Source: Alloyangia pacifica (GTDB lineage Bacteria; Pseudomonadota; Alphaproteobacteria; Rhodobacterales; Rhodobacteraceae). From it: a stretch of 64,000 nucleotides of DNA. The DNA is taken from assembly GCF_900116195.1 (NCBI RefSeq), contig NZ_FOZW01000002.1, positions 372,001-436,000 on the forward strand, read 5' to 3'. A program made the translations under genes and the position numbers. The stretch's first letter is position 1; the number at the start of each line of letters is the position of its first letter. Of the stretch, positions 33,964 to 42,278 are shown piece by piece. The notes below the pieces were generated by a model that saw only the letters and a list, made by a program, of their open reading frames with translations, did not search any database and had not been told where the DNA came from.

Positions 33964-34881
33964 ATGCTACTCCTGCAACAGATCGTTAACGGGCTGATGC
34001 TCGGCTCGGTATACGTCACGGTCGCCGTGGCCTTCACGCTGACCATTGGCATCCTCAACTTCCTGAACTTCACCATCCCGACACTGTTCATGCTCGCCGG
34101 CATGGTGGGCTGGGGGCTGGCCTATTTCGGGCTGCCCTTCGGTCTGTCGGGGCCGCTGCCCTGGCCGCTGGCGCTGGCGATCGGCATCGCGGCGGCGATC
34201 CTCTGCTCGCTGGTCGTCGAGCGCTTCACCTTCCGCTACCTGCAGACGAAATACGGCGACAGCACCGAGCACGCGATCCCGCTCGTCTCGTCGCTCGGCT
34301 TCCTGCTGATCCTCGAGAACCTCGTGCGCATCGCCTACGGCGGTGATGCGCAGCGTTTTCCCGGTCCCTCGGGGGATCTGACCGCCGAGTTCGGAGGGCT
34401 GTTCTTCCGGGTGCCGCAGCTTGTCAGCTTCTTCATCGTGCTAGCGCTGATCGTCGGGCTGGCCTGGATCATGCGCGCAACGCGCATCGGGCGCGGGCTG
34501 CGCGCCATCGCCGAGAACCCGGATGCCGCCGCCATCCTCGGTGTCGAGACCGGCCGCGTCGTGCCCATGGTCTTCTTGCTGACCGGGCTGCTCTGCGGCC
34601 TCGCGGGGGCACTCTTCGCGGTCAACTACGGCGAGGTCTCGCCGCAGATGGGCGAGGACATCGGCTCCAAGGCGATCGCCGGCATGGTGGTCGGCGGGCT
34701 CGGCTCGCTCTGGGGCGCAGTTGCGGGCGGCATTGTCGTCGGGCTGGTCGAGATCCTCACCGTGCACTTCTTCGGCGCGGACGCGGTGCAGGTGGCGGTC
34801 TGGGGGGCGCTGCTGCTGACCTTGCTGGCCCGGCCGCAGGGTCTCTTTGGCCACAACGCCATCGGCAAGGGGAAACTGTGA
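33964..34881 (+). CDS. livH: Liv-type ABC transporter permease (LivH-like)
   Basis: A 305-residue inner-membrane permease of the branched-chain amino acid transporter family. MLLLQQIVNGLMLGSVYVTVAVAF is the family N-terminus. ATRIGRGLRAIAENPDAAAILGVETGRVVPMVF is the conserved cytoplasmic loop that contacts the ATPases. Two ATGs are close together: AAGG touches the first (33958), so the second (33964) has proper spacing and matches the usual N-terminus. It is first in a five-gene operon with livM, livG, livF and a binding protein. By context the substrate is probably an aromatic or heterocyclic acid rather than leucine. Confidence 0.88.
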   Translation: MLLLQQIVNGLMLGSVYVTVAVAFTLTIGILNFLNFTIPTLFMLAGMVGWGLAYFGLPFGLSGPLPWPLALAIGIAAAILCSLVVERFTFRYLQTKYGDSTEHAIPLVSSLGFLLILENLVRIAYGGDAQRFPGPSGDLTAEFGGLFFRVPQLVSFFIVLALIVGLAWIMRATRIGRGLRAIAENPDAAAILGVETGRVVPMVFLLTGLLCGLAGALFAVNYGEVSPQMGEDIGSKAIAGMVVGGLGSLWGAVAGGIVVGLVEILTVHFFGADAVQVAVWGALLLTLLARPQGLFGHNAIGKGKL

Positions 34882-35810
34882 TGAGCGGATATTGGGCCGG
34901 ACTTCTCACGCTGCTGGCGATCAACGTGGTGTTTGCCTACGGCATCTACCTCGCGGTGGCCGCCGGGCAGCTCAACCTCGGCGGGGCGGGGTTCCAGGCT
35001 GTCGGGGCCTATGCCGCCGCCTGGCTCGCCTTCGAGATGGAGATGCCGCTGGCGGTGACCATCGCCGCCTCGGCCGTGGTCACCGGAGTTGTCGGCTACC
35101 TCTTCGCCTTCCCGATCCTGCGGCTCAAGGGGGTCTATCTCGTGCTCGGCACCTACGCCTTTGCCGAGGTGGTCGCCGGGGTGATCCTGAACTCGGACAG
35201 CCTCGGCGGGGCCATGGGCATGCCGGTGCCAACCTTCATAGACTGGCAGGTGCCGGTGATCGCCGCCGCCGCGACTGCGTTGCTGTGCTTCTACCTCATG
35301 TCGACGCGTTTCGGGCTGGTGGTGCGGGCGGTGCATGACGACGATCTCGTGGCCGATCTGATGGGGGTCAACGTGCCGCGCATCCGGGTCATCGCCTTCG
35401 GCATCGGCGCGGCGCTGGCGGGTCTGTCGGGTGGGCTCTACGCCCATGCCTACAGCTTCGTGGAAATCCAGAACTTCAACGCGGCGCTGTCGATCTACGT
35501 GCTGCTCTACGTGCTGCTGGGCGGCGCGCAGACGCCTTGGGGGCCGTTTGCCGGGGCCGCCTTCTTCACGCTGCTGCCGGAGCTGCTGCGCGCGGGTCTG
35601 CCGGCATTGACCGAGATGCTCTCGGCGCTGCTGGGCAAGACCGGGGTGATCTCCACTCCCGACGAGAGCTGGCGCTTCGTGATCCTCGGTGTGGTGACCG
35701 TGCTGATGATGGTCTTCCGCCCCGAGGGGCTGATCACCCGCGCCGCGATCGAGCGCCTGACCCATCCGCGCCGCCGCGCGAAAGACACCGCCGTGGAGGT
35801 GACCGAATGA
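34881..35810 (+). CDS. livM: Liv-type ABC transporter permease (LivM-like)
   Basis: A 309-residue second permease. LLTLLAINVVFAYGIYLAVAAGQLNLGGAGFQAVGAYAAAWL is typical of LivM, and the conserved loop is STRFGLVVRAVHDDDLVADLMGVNVPRIRVIAF. The ATG at 34881 overlaps the livH stop by one base (TGATG). A GTG three bases earlier is possible but less likely. Its own stop overlaps livG (ATGA). It forms the heteromeric channel with LivH. Confidence 0.88.
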   Translation: MSGYWAGLLTLLAINVVFAYGIYLAVAAGQLNLGGAGFQAVGAYAAAWLAFEMEMPLAVTIAASAVVTGVVGYLFAFPILRLKGVYLVLGTYAFAEVVAGVILNSDSLGGAMGMPVPTFIDWQVPVIAAAATALLCFYLMSTRFGLVVRAVHDDDLVADLMGVNVPRIRVIAFGIGAALAGLSGGLYAHAYSFVEIQNFNAALSIYVLLYVLLGGAQTPWGPFAGAAFFTLLPELLRAGLPALTEMLSALLGKTGVISTPDESWRFVILGVVTVLMMVFRPEGLITRAAIERLTHPRRRAKDTAVEVTE

Positions 35811-36589
35811 GCACACCGATCCTCTCAGTCGAGAACCTGTCGATTTCCTTCGGGGGGCTGACGGTGATCGACGATGTGAGCTTCATCGCCCCCGAGGGAG
35901 GGCGCGTTGCGTTGATCGGCCCGAACGGGGCCGGCAAGACCACCATCTTCAATCTTCTGTCGGGCGTCTATCGGCAGGACAAGGGGCATATCCGCCTCGG
36001 CGGCGCGCTGATCGATGATGCCCCCTCGCGCGCGCGCATCGGGCTCGGCATGGCGCGCAGCTTCCAGAACATCCGCCTGATGCCGCACCTGTCGGTGGTC
36101 GAGAACGTGATGCTAGGGCAGCACTCGCGTGCTGACCGGCCCGGCGGCATGTGGGCACCCCTGAAGCTCTTCGGCCGCTCGCCCGCGCGCGACGAGGCGG
36201 AGGCGCTGCTCGCCGACATGGGTCTCGGCACCTGGCCGGGGCAGGAGGTGGCGACGCTGCCCTATGGCATCCGCAAGAAGATCGAGCTGGTGCGCGCGTT
36301 GGCCGCGCGGCCGCGCCTGCTGCTGCTCGACGAGCCGGCGGCGGGACTCAACGGCACCGAGACCGCCGAACTCATGGCCTTCCTCGACCGCATCGCCGGC
36401 ACCGGTGTGACGCTGCTGGTGGTCGAGCACGACATGAGCCTCGTGCGCAGCCTCTGCGACACCGCCGTGGTGCTCAACTTCGGACGCAAGATCTACGACG
36501 GCCCGACCGCCGAGGTGCAGAAGGACCCGCAGGTCCTCGAAGCCTACCTCGGTCCGCGCCACGCCGGGGAGGACGCCCATGTTGCTTGA
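35807..36589 (+). CDS. livG: Liv-type ABC transporter ATPase (LivG-like)
   Basis: A 260-residue ATPase. Walker A is LIGPNGAGKTTIFNLLSG, the Q-loop is SFQNIRLMPHLSV and Walker B is LLLLDEPAAGLNGTE. The signature reads LPYGIRKKIELVRAL, a degenerate LSGGQ of the kind seen in LivG proteins. ATG 35807 overlaps the livM stop. The end overlaps livF by 11 bases. It energises import together with LivF. Confidence 0.9.
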   Translation: MSTPILSVENLSISFGGLTVIDDVSFIAPEGGRVALIGPNGAGKTTIFNLLSGVYRQDKGHIRLGGALIDDAPSRARIGLGMARSFQNIRLMPHLSVVENVMLGQHSRADRPGGMWAPLKLFGRSPARDEAEALLADMGLGTWPGQEVATLPYGIRKKIELVRALAARPRLLLLDEPAAGLNGTETAELMAFLDRIAGTGVTLLVVEHDMSLVRSLCDTAVVLNFGRKIYDGPTAEVQKDPQVLEAYLGPRHAGEDAHVA

Positions 36590-37286
36590 TGTGAAGGACC
36601 TCGAGGTCACTTATGGCCGCACCCGCGCGGTGCGCGGCGTGTCACTCTCGGTGGCCGAGGGCGAAATCGTCACCGTGCTAGGCTCGAACGGTGCGGGCAA
36701 GACCTCGCTGTTGCGGGCGCTGCAGGGTGCGCGCAAGCCGCAGGGCGGCAAGATCACCTTCGACGGGCGCGACATGACCAATGCAAGCCCGGCCACGCGG
36801 CTGGCGGCGGGCATGGCGCTGGTGCCCGAGGGGCGGCAAATCTTCGTGTCGATGACCGTGCACGAGAACCTGCTCATGGGGGCCTACTTGCGCGGGGAAG
36901 GCGGGCTTGATCGCGATCTCGACGCCATCTACGAGCGCTTCCCCAACCTCGCCACGCGCCGCGACATGAAGGCCAGCGTGCTCTCGGGCGGCGAGCAGCA
37001 GATGCTCGCGGTGGGCCGGGCGCTGATTTCACGGCCCCGGCTGATGATGCTCGACGAGCCGTCGCTGGGTCTCTCGCCGCTCTTTGTCGCCAAGCTCTTC
37101 GCGCTGATCCGCGAGATCAACGACGGCGGGCTGTCGATCTTGCTGGTCGAGCAGAACACCCACATGGCGCTGGATGTGGCACAGCGCGGCGTCGTGCTCG
37201 AGCTGGGACGCGAGATGCTCTCGGGGTCCGCCGCGGAACTGGCGGCTGATCCGAGCCTTGCCGAAGCCTATCTCGGGGCGGCGTGA
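36579..37286 (+). CDS. livF: Liv-type ABC transporter ATPase (LivF-like)
   Basis: A 235-residue ATPase. Walker A is LGSNGAGKTSLLRALQG, followed by LVPEGRQIFVSMTVHENLLMG (the LivF hallmark), signature LSGGEQQMLAVGRAL and Walker B MMLDEPSLGLSP. It overlaps livG at the start. The binding protein gene follows after 56 bases. Confidence 0.9.
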   Translation: MLLDVKDLEVTYGRTRAVRGVSLSVAEGEIVTVLGSNGAGKTSLLRALQGARKPQGGKITFDGRDMTNASPATRLAAGMALVPEGRQIFVSMTVHENLLMGAYLRGEGGLDRDLDAIYERFPNLATRRDMKASVLSGGEQQMLAVGRALISRPRLMMLDEPSLGLSPLFVAKLFALIREINDGGLSILLVEQNTHMALDVAQRGVVLELGREMLSGSAAELAADPSLAEAYLGAA

Positions 37287-37342
37287 ACCGTCCCCTGTCC
37301 CCCGGAAAACCAAGAAACAACGGACCAACAAGGAGCACTCTC

Positions 37343-38530
37343 ATGACCACCAGACGACACCTCCTCGGCGCGGCAGCGCTCTGCGCTGCCTCATTCGCGG
37401 GTCTGCCGGCCCTCGCGCAGGAGACCATCAAGATCGGCAACCTCGTCACCCAGAGCGGCTTTCTGAAGTCGGTGGGCGAGACTGCGGTCACCGCCTTCGA
37501 CATTGCCGTTGGAGAGATCAACGCCGCGGGCGGGGTCAACGGCAAGCAGATCGAGCTAGTGCAATTTGACACCGGTTCGGATCCCAAGCAGGCGGCCACC
37601 GGCGCGCGCAAGCTGATCCAGGATGACGCCGTGGTGGCAATCCTCGGGCCGTTCTCGTCGGGCGAGACCCGCGTGGCGATGACCATGGCGGAGCGCGCGG
37701 GGACCCTGATGATCCCCACCGCCGCCTCCGCACCGGGGCTGACCGAAGGTGCCGAGTACACCTGGCGTCTGACCGAGGACGAAGAGAAGCAGTTCGGCCG
37801 CCTGCTCACCGCGCTCACCGCCTCCGACATCCCGCATGCCACCGCCGAGATCGTCTACGTCTCGGATGAGGTCGTGGCCAACAGCGCGGGCACGCAGCTC
37901 TATCCCGCGATGCTGGCCAAGGCCGGGATCGAGACCGGCGAGCCGATCCCGGTGCAGCGCAAGAGCTTCGACATGTCGGCTCAGGTCGCGGGCATCATGC
38001 AGAAGGCCCCGGACATCGTCGCCGTCGCGGCGCTGCCGGACAGCGCCTCGAAGCTGATCAAGGAGCTGCGCCGCCAGGGGTTCGAGGGCCGGATCATCGG
38101 CTCCCAGATCTTCGCTGATCCGCAGGTGACCGAGCTTTTTGGCGAAGAGGGCGATGGCACGATGGTGGTCGCGGGATTCTGGCACGGCCGCACCGAGCAG
38201 TCCGAAGCCTTCAACACCAAGTTCCTGGCCGAGGTCGAGGCGCGCGGCATCCACAAGCTGGGCGCGCACCACACCGACGCGCAGGCCTATGACGGGGTCT
38301 ATCTGCTCAAGCAGTTGATGGAGGCCGCGGGCACGACCGGCGATCCGGCGCAGCTGGACGAGGAACGGGCCGCGCTGGCCGCGCAGATGGAGGGCGTGAG
38401 CTTCTCGGGGATCGTCGGCGACGACGTCTGCTTCCAGGGGCACGATGCCGAGCTCCCGGGCTACGTCATCGAGATCAAGGGGGGCGAATGGACCAAGTTC
38501 GCCGAAGCTGCGGCCGACGGCTGCGAGTGA
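37343..38530 (+). CDS. Liv-type ABC transporter substrate-binding protein
   Basis: A 395-residue periplasmic binding protein of the Peripla_BP_6 type. The signal peptide MTTRRHLLGAAALCAASFAG ends near LPALAQ. The mature part begins ETIKIGNLVTQSGF and includes VNGKQIELVQFDTGSDPKQAATGARKLIQDD, typical for LivJ/LivK relatives. ATG 37343 follows AAGGAG. It is last in the operon and followed by a strong terminator. The ligand is unknown; relatives bind amino acids, amides, urea or aromatic acids. Confidence 0.88.
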   Translation: MTTRRHLLGAAALCAASFAGLPALAQETIKIGNLVTQSGFLKSVGETAVTAFDIAVGEINAAGGVNGKQIELVQFDTGSDPKQAATGARKLIQDDAVVAILGPFSSGETRVAMTMAERAGTLMIPTAASAPGLTEGAEYTWRLTEDEEKQFGRLLTALTASDIPHATAEIVYVSDEVVANSAGTQLYPAMLAKAGIETGEPIPVQRKSFDMSAQVAGIMQKAPDIVAVAALPDSASKLIKELRRQGFEGRIIGSQIFADPQVTELFGEEGDGTMVVAGFWHGRTEQSEAFNTKFLAEVEARGIHKLGAHHTDAQAYDGVYLLKQLMEAAGTTGDPAQLDEERAALAAQMEGVSFSGIVGDDVCFQGHDAELPGYVIEIKGGEWTKFAEAAADGCE

Positions 38531-38577
38531 TCACCGGGCCGGGGCGGCGATGCCGCCCCCATGTCTTGCCAAGGCCG

Positions 38578-38614
38578 AAGGCGCAGGTCTCCATCCCGGA
38601 GCCTGCGCCTTTTC
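38578..38614 (+). terminator. Intrinsic terminator of the Liv operon
   Basis: Arms AAGGCGCAGG (38578-38587) and CCTGCGCCTT (38602-38611) pair, extended by CTCC/GGAG with one bulged T, and are followed by TTT. It lies 48 bases after the binding protein stop. On the other side the TRAP permease gene ends at 38672, so it can act for both directions. Confidence 0.8.
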
Positions 38615-38671
38615 AGTTCTGAAGTTCTAGGGCTGAACGGCGTCCGGGCCATAGAGGCCGGGGCACCGCGT

Positions 38672-40582
38672 TCAGGTCGCTGCGCGGCGAGCGCGCAGCA
38701 CCGGGGTCAGGTGCTGCGCCAGCAGAAGCAGGCCGAAGGCCGAGACGCCCCATTCCACCGCGTGCCCCGCGAGCGCGTTGAGCGGGGCAATTGTGGCCAG
38801 CCCGGTTCCGGCCCAAAGCAGCCGCATCACGCCCTGCAGGGGCCGCAGCGCATGCCCGATCACCCCTCCGGCAACCAGCACCAGCGCCACCAGCGACGAG
38901 ACCGCGACGTAGAGGATCTCGCCCGCCGTGCCGTCCATCAGAAGTGCCGGCTTGTAGATGAACAGGAAGGGCAGCAGGTAGGCGACCCAACCGACGCGGA
39001 AGCTTTCGACGCCGGTGCGGATCTGCCCCGCTCCGGAGATCGCCGCAGCGGCGAAGGAGGCGAGCGCGATGGGCGGTGTGATCATCGACAGCATACCGTA
39101 GTAGAAGACGAACATGTGCGCGGCGATCGGCGGGATGCCGACCTGCACCAGCGCCGGGGCGGCCAGCGAGGCGAGCAGCAGGTAGACCGCCGTGGTCGGC
39201 AGGCCGAGCCCCAGCACGATGGCGACCAGCGCGGTGACCGCCAGCATGCCGAAGAGCGTGCTGCCACCAAGGTCAAGCAGCAGGATCGACAGGGTGAAGC
39301 CGAGCCCGGTGATCGACAGGATGCCGACGATCATGCCCGCGGCGGCGGTGACCAGCAGCACTTCGGCCACGGCCTGGCCGGTCTTGCTCAGCGCGGACCA
39401 GCAGCCGCGCAGCGTCAGGCTGCCGCTCATGCCGGGGCGCAGCGTCTGGGCGATCAGCGCGGCAATCACCAGCGCAAAGACCGTCCATGTGGCGGCCACC
39501 TCGGCCTCGCGGTTCAGCACGAAGATGCTGCCCAGCAGCACCACGAAACCCAGCATGGTGCTCCAGCCCGCGCGCAGGATGGTCTTCATCGCCTCGCGCC
39601 GCTCTCCCGCCAGCGAGCCGACCTTGTCGCGGCGGGCGAGGAAGTCGATCTGCAGGAAGATCGAGGCGTAGTAGATCAGCGCCGGCAGCAAGGCTGCAAC
39701 GAGGATCTCGCGGTAGTCCACCTGCAGCAGCTCCGCCATAAGAAAGGCCGCTGCCCCCATGATCGGCGGCATCAGCTGGCCGCCGGTGGAGGCGACGGCC
39801 TCGATCGCCCCGGCCTGCACCCGCGATAGCCCCGAGCGGATCATCATCGGGATGGTCATCACCCCGGTGGACATGACGTTCGACACCGCCGAGCCGGAGA
39901 TCGAGCCAAAGAGCGCCGACGCGGTGACGCCGATCTTTGCCGCGCCACCCGGGCCCGAGCCCGAGACCCGCATCGACAGCTGGGTGAAGAACTCGCCGCC
40001 GCCGACGGCGATCAGAAAGCCGCCGAAGAGCACGAAGACAACCACCACGAAGCTGGCCACCTGCAGCGACGAGCCCCATGTGGCGGCGCTGTCGGTGGCG
40101 AGATATTGCAGCAGCTCGGTCAGCGGCATCGGCCGGCCCGCCAGCGCGCCCGGCAACACGTCGCTCCACAGCGCGTAGGCGACGAAGAGCGCGAAGATGC
40201 CGACCAGCACCCAGCCCAGCACGCGGCGCACCGTGTCCAGCACCAGCCCGACCACACAGACGCCGAGGATCAGCGCCTCGGTCGGGTAGTAGATCGCCTG
40301 CTCGGAAAGCACCTGGAAGCGGGCGAAGACCCATCCGCCGACGCCCAGCGACAGCAGTGCAAGCGCGATGTCCACGCCGCGCGGCAGGCCGGAGCGGCCG
40401 CGGGTGTTGAGGTAGATGGTCGCCAGCGACAGTGCCAGCATCACCGCCGCGATCTGTTCGGGAAAGATCAGCAGGCCCATGTGGGTGGGCAGCTTAAGGA
40501 CCCAGATGATCGCCAGCAACGGCACGGTGGCGGCCATGATCTGCGCGGTCAGCAGGGGTTTCGGGACGGTGTCTTGGCTCAT
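38672..40582 (-). CDS. TRAP transporter fused permease (TAXI type)
   Basis: A 636-residue polytopic protein in which the small and large TRAP permease subunits are fused. The N-terminal part has the short-subunit region. The large-subunit domain contains FGSISGSAVSNVMSTGVMTIPMMIRSGLSRVQAGAIEAVASTGGQLMPPIMG and GLGLPTTAVYLLLASLAAPALVQVGIPPIAAHMFVFYYGMLSMITPPIALASF. These are family hallmarks. It starts at 40582, 75 bases after the TAXI binding protein. Import is driven by the Na+ or proton gradient, for which the Mrp antiporter in this window could be relevant. Confidence 0.92.
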   Translation of the reverse strand: MSQDTVPKPLLTAQIMAATVPLLAIIWVLKLPTHMGLLIFPEQIAAVMLALSLATIYLNTRGRSGLPRGVDIALALLSLGVGGWVFARFQVLSEQAIYYPTEALILGVCVVGLVLDTVRRVLGWVLVGIFALFVAYALWSDVLPGALAGRPMPLTELLQYLATDSAATWGSSLQVASFVVVVFVLFGGFLIAVGGGEFFTQLSMRVSGSGPGGAAKIGVTASALFGSISGSAVSNVMSTGVMTIPMMIRSGLSRVQAGAIEAVASTGGQLMPPIMGAAAFLMAELLQVDYREILVAALLPALIYYASIFLQIDFLARRDKVGSLAGERREAMKTILRAGWSTMLGFVVLLGSIFVLNREAEVAATWTVFALVIAALIAQTLRPGMSGSLTLRGCWSALSKTGQAVAEVLLVTAAAGMIVGILSITGLGFTLSILLLDLGGSTLFGMLAVTALVAIVLGLGLPTTAVYLLLASLAAPALVQVGIPPIAAHMFVFYYGMLSMITPPIALASFAAAAISGAGQIRTGVESFRVGWVAYLLPFLFIYKPALLMDGTAGEILYVAVSSLVALVLVAGGVIGHALRPLQGVMRLLWAGTGLATIAPLNALAGHAVEWGVSAFGLLLLAQHLTPVLRARRAAT

Positions 40583-40657
40583 GCGCTGTTCCGGTGTCTT
40601 GGGTCGTCAGGGAAGCGGGGCCGCCGCGGCGCCGGGCTGCGGCGGCCCGGGGTGGGG

Positions 40658-41605
40658 TCAGCCTTCCGGCAGCAGGCCCTTTTCCTCGTAGAAGGCGGCG
40701 GCAGCGGGGTGGTAGGGCAGGCCGGTCGCGCGGGCCATGGTGTCGGGGTAGAAGGTGTCCCACATCGGCGAGGTCGCCAGCAGCGCGTCCTTGCCCTCGT
40801 AGAGCGCCTTGATCATCGCGGTCACGACCTCGGCCGGGGTCTCGTCGTTGGCGAAGAGCAGGTAGGGGTAGCCGAAGATCTTCGTCTCGCCCTCGACGCC
40901 CGGCTGCTCGGAGCCGGTGACGTCGTAGACCAATGTGCCCGGCAGCACCGAGTCGAGCTGCTCGGCGTCATCCGCCTCGTCGAAGGACAGGAACTTCACT
41001 TCCCCCGCGGCTGCAGCGATGTCCATCACGGCGGCGGAGCCGATGGTGGCGATGGAGGTGTCGAGCGTGCCGTCCTTCAGGCCCTGGAACATCGAGGGGA
41101 AGTTGGCCATGGGCACTTCCTCGACGTCGTCATAGGTGAGATCCGCGGTGGCCAGCACCGCGCGGATGACGAAATCGCCCAGCGAGTTGTCCGGAAAGCG
41201 CGGCACCTTGTGGCCGGCAAGGTCGGCGGTGCTCTCGATGCCCGATGCCTTCAGCACCAGCATGCCGGACTTGAAGTCCATGAGGGTGGCGACGATCTGC
41301 AGGTGCTCGGAAGGCTTGCCCTCGGAGAGGCCGGTGCCAGTGATGGCAAAGGCAGTCTGCGGATAGTTGGCGATGCCGAACTCGATGCGGCCCTGATCGA
41401 CCATTGGGATGTATTGCGCGGTGTTGGCGGTCTCCTGCGGGATCACCCGGATCTCGCCAGCGGTGGTGGCGATATTGGCGATGGCGGTGCCGACCTGTCC
41501 GGTCGAGCCGCCCTTGGTGGTGCCGAGCGCGACGGTCTGCGCGCTGGCTGCCTGCGCGACGAGAAGGGCGAAGGCGGCGGTTGCGAGGCTTGTGAGAAGT
41601 CTCAT
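40658..41605 (-). CDS. TAXI-family TRAP solute-binding protein
   Basis: A 315-residue periplasmic protein. The signal peptide MRLLTSLATAAFALLVAQAA ends near ASAQ. The mature part begins TVALGTTKGGSTGQVGTAIANIAT, the glycine-rich TAXI start. GRIEFGIANYPQTAFAITG and PMWDTFYPDTMARATGLPYHPAAAAFYEEKGL are also typical. It is first of a two-gene TRAP-TAXI operon. The ligand is unknown (relatives bind dicarboxylates or glutamate). A TTGTATAC site lies 36 bases upstream of the start. Confidence 0.9.
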   Translation of the reverse strand: MRLLTSLATAAFALLVAQAASAQTVALGTTKGGSTGQVGTAIANIATTAGEIRVIPQETANTAQYIPMVDQGRIEFGIANYPQTAFAITGTGLSEGKPSEHLQIVATLMDFKSGMLVLKASGIESTADLAGHKVPRFPDNSLGDFVIRAVLATADLTYDDVEEVPMANFPSMFQGLKDGTLDTSIATIGSAAVMDIAAAAGEVKFLSFDEADDAEQLDSVLPGTLVYDVTGSEQPGVEGETKIFGYPYLLFANDETPAEVVTAMIKALYEGKDALLATSPMWDTFYPDTMARATGLPYHPAAAAFYEEKGLLPEG

Positions 41606-41638
41606 GTCAGGGTCCCTGTTGTTTTAATTGTCATGTCA

Positions 41639-41650
41639 TTTTGTATACCG
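41639..41650. promoter_or_regulatory. Candidate GntR operator before the TAXI operon
   Basis: TTTTGTATACCG contains TTGTATAC and lies 34-45 bases upstream of the TAXI gene start. It resembles the site before the hydroxylase operon (ATGTATACCG), sharing the GTATACCG half. Confidence 0.45.
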
Positions 41651-41812
41651 ACTCTCATCCTGCCGACGCGGATTGCATCCCCTTGGCCCGGGCTTTTTTG
41701 GGTAGGAGCGGTGCCTCTTCTAATAATTGTGCAAAGTACGGACTTTTGGTCGGAGATTTGACCGGAAGCTGTGCGGCGTTGGGCTGGAGCTCGCGCCCGA
41801 AGCATAGGTGGG

Positions 41813-41824
41813 CTTGTATACATG
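41813..41824. promoter_or_regulatory. Second TTGTATAC site upstream of the TAXI operon
   Basis: CTTGTATACATG is a near-perfect palindrome around GTATAC. It is about 210 bases upstream of the TAXI gene, a distance compatible with cooperative binding or with an unseen transcription start. Confidence 0.35.
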
Positions 41825-42278
41825 TGTGACCGAGTCTCGCGGCGCAAATCTCGCCTTGCCTGCGCCAAAGCGATGTTCGCGTCGGGAAGTTGGGCGCGCC
41901 CTGCGCGATCGGACGGATTGCGTTTGGGGCGCAGCCGCAGGAGACGCCAGTGGGTCTGACGTCGGATGCCTTGCAACAAAGGCGATTGGGTAGTCCGGAC
42001 CTGTGCAGAGAGCGATTGACGTTTCGCTACGCGCCCGTGGCCGCCGAAGCGGTACTCCAAACCGGACTGGCTCAGGGCTGCCAGCCCGGGCGCAACGTCG
42101 CTCCGGTATGCCGCCACATCGGCCCAGCTCGCGGATCGGACTGCGCCGACGCGGTTTCCATGCTATTCTTGCGGCGGTGACCGAGCTCGCGCGTCGACAC
42201 GGTCGGGGTGTCGCCGCAGCGTGATGCCGGGTGGCTCGCATCCGCCCAGTCGAGGCAATGGCCAAGGGGAGGAGCGCC

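Larger units (their letters stand above)
41606..42278. promoter_or_regulatory. Long intergenic region with two TTGTATAC sites
   Basis: This 673-base gap between the TAXI gene (minus) and the methyltransferase gene (plus) contains TTTTGTATACCG at 41639-41650 and CTTGTATACATG at 41813-41824. Both share the core TTGTATAC. Short open frames at 41890-42180 (plus) and elsewhere have unconvincing composition and no ribosome binding site, so I see no gene in the remainder. The sites probably control the TRAP-TAXI operon. Confidence 0.5.

Noticed and set aside
41890-42180. Possible small gene in the long gap before the methyltransferase
   Set aside because: It has no recognisable motif or ribosome binding site, and its Cys- and Arg-rich composition is unlike neighbouring genes.
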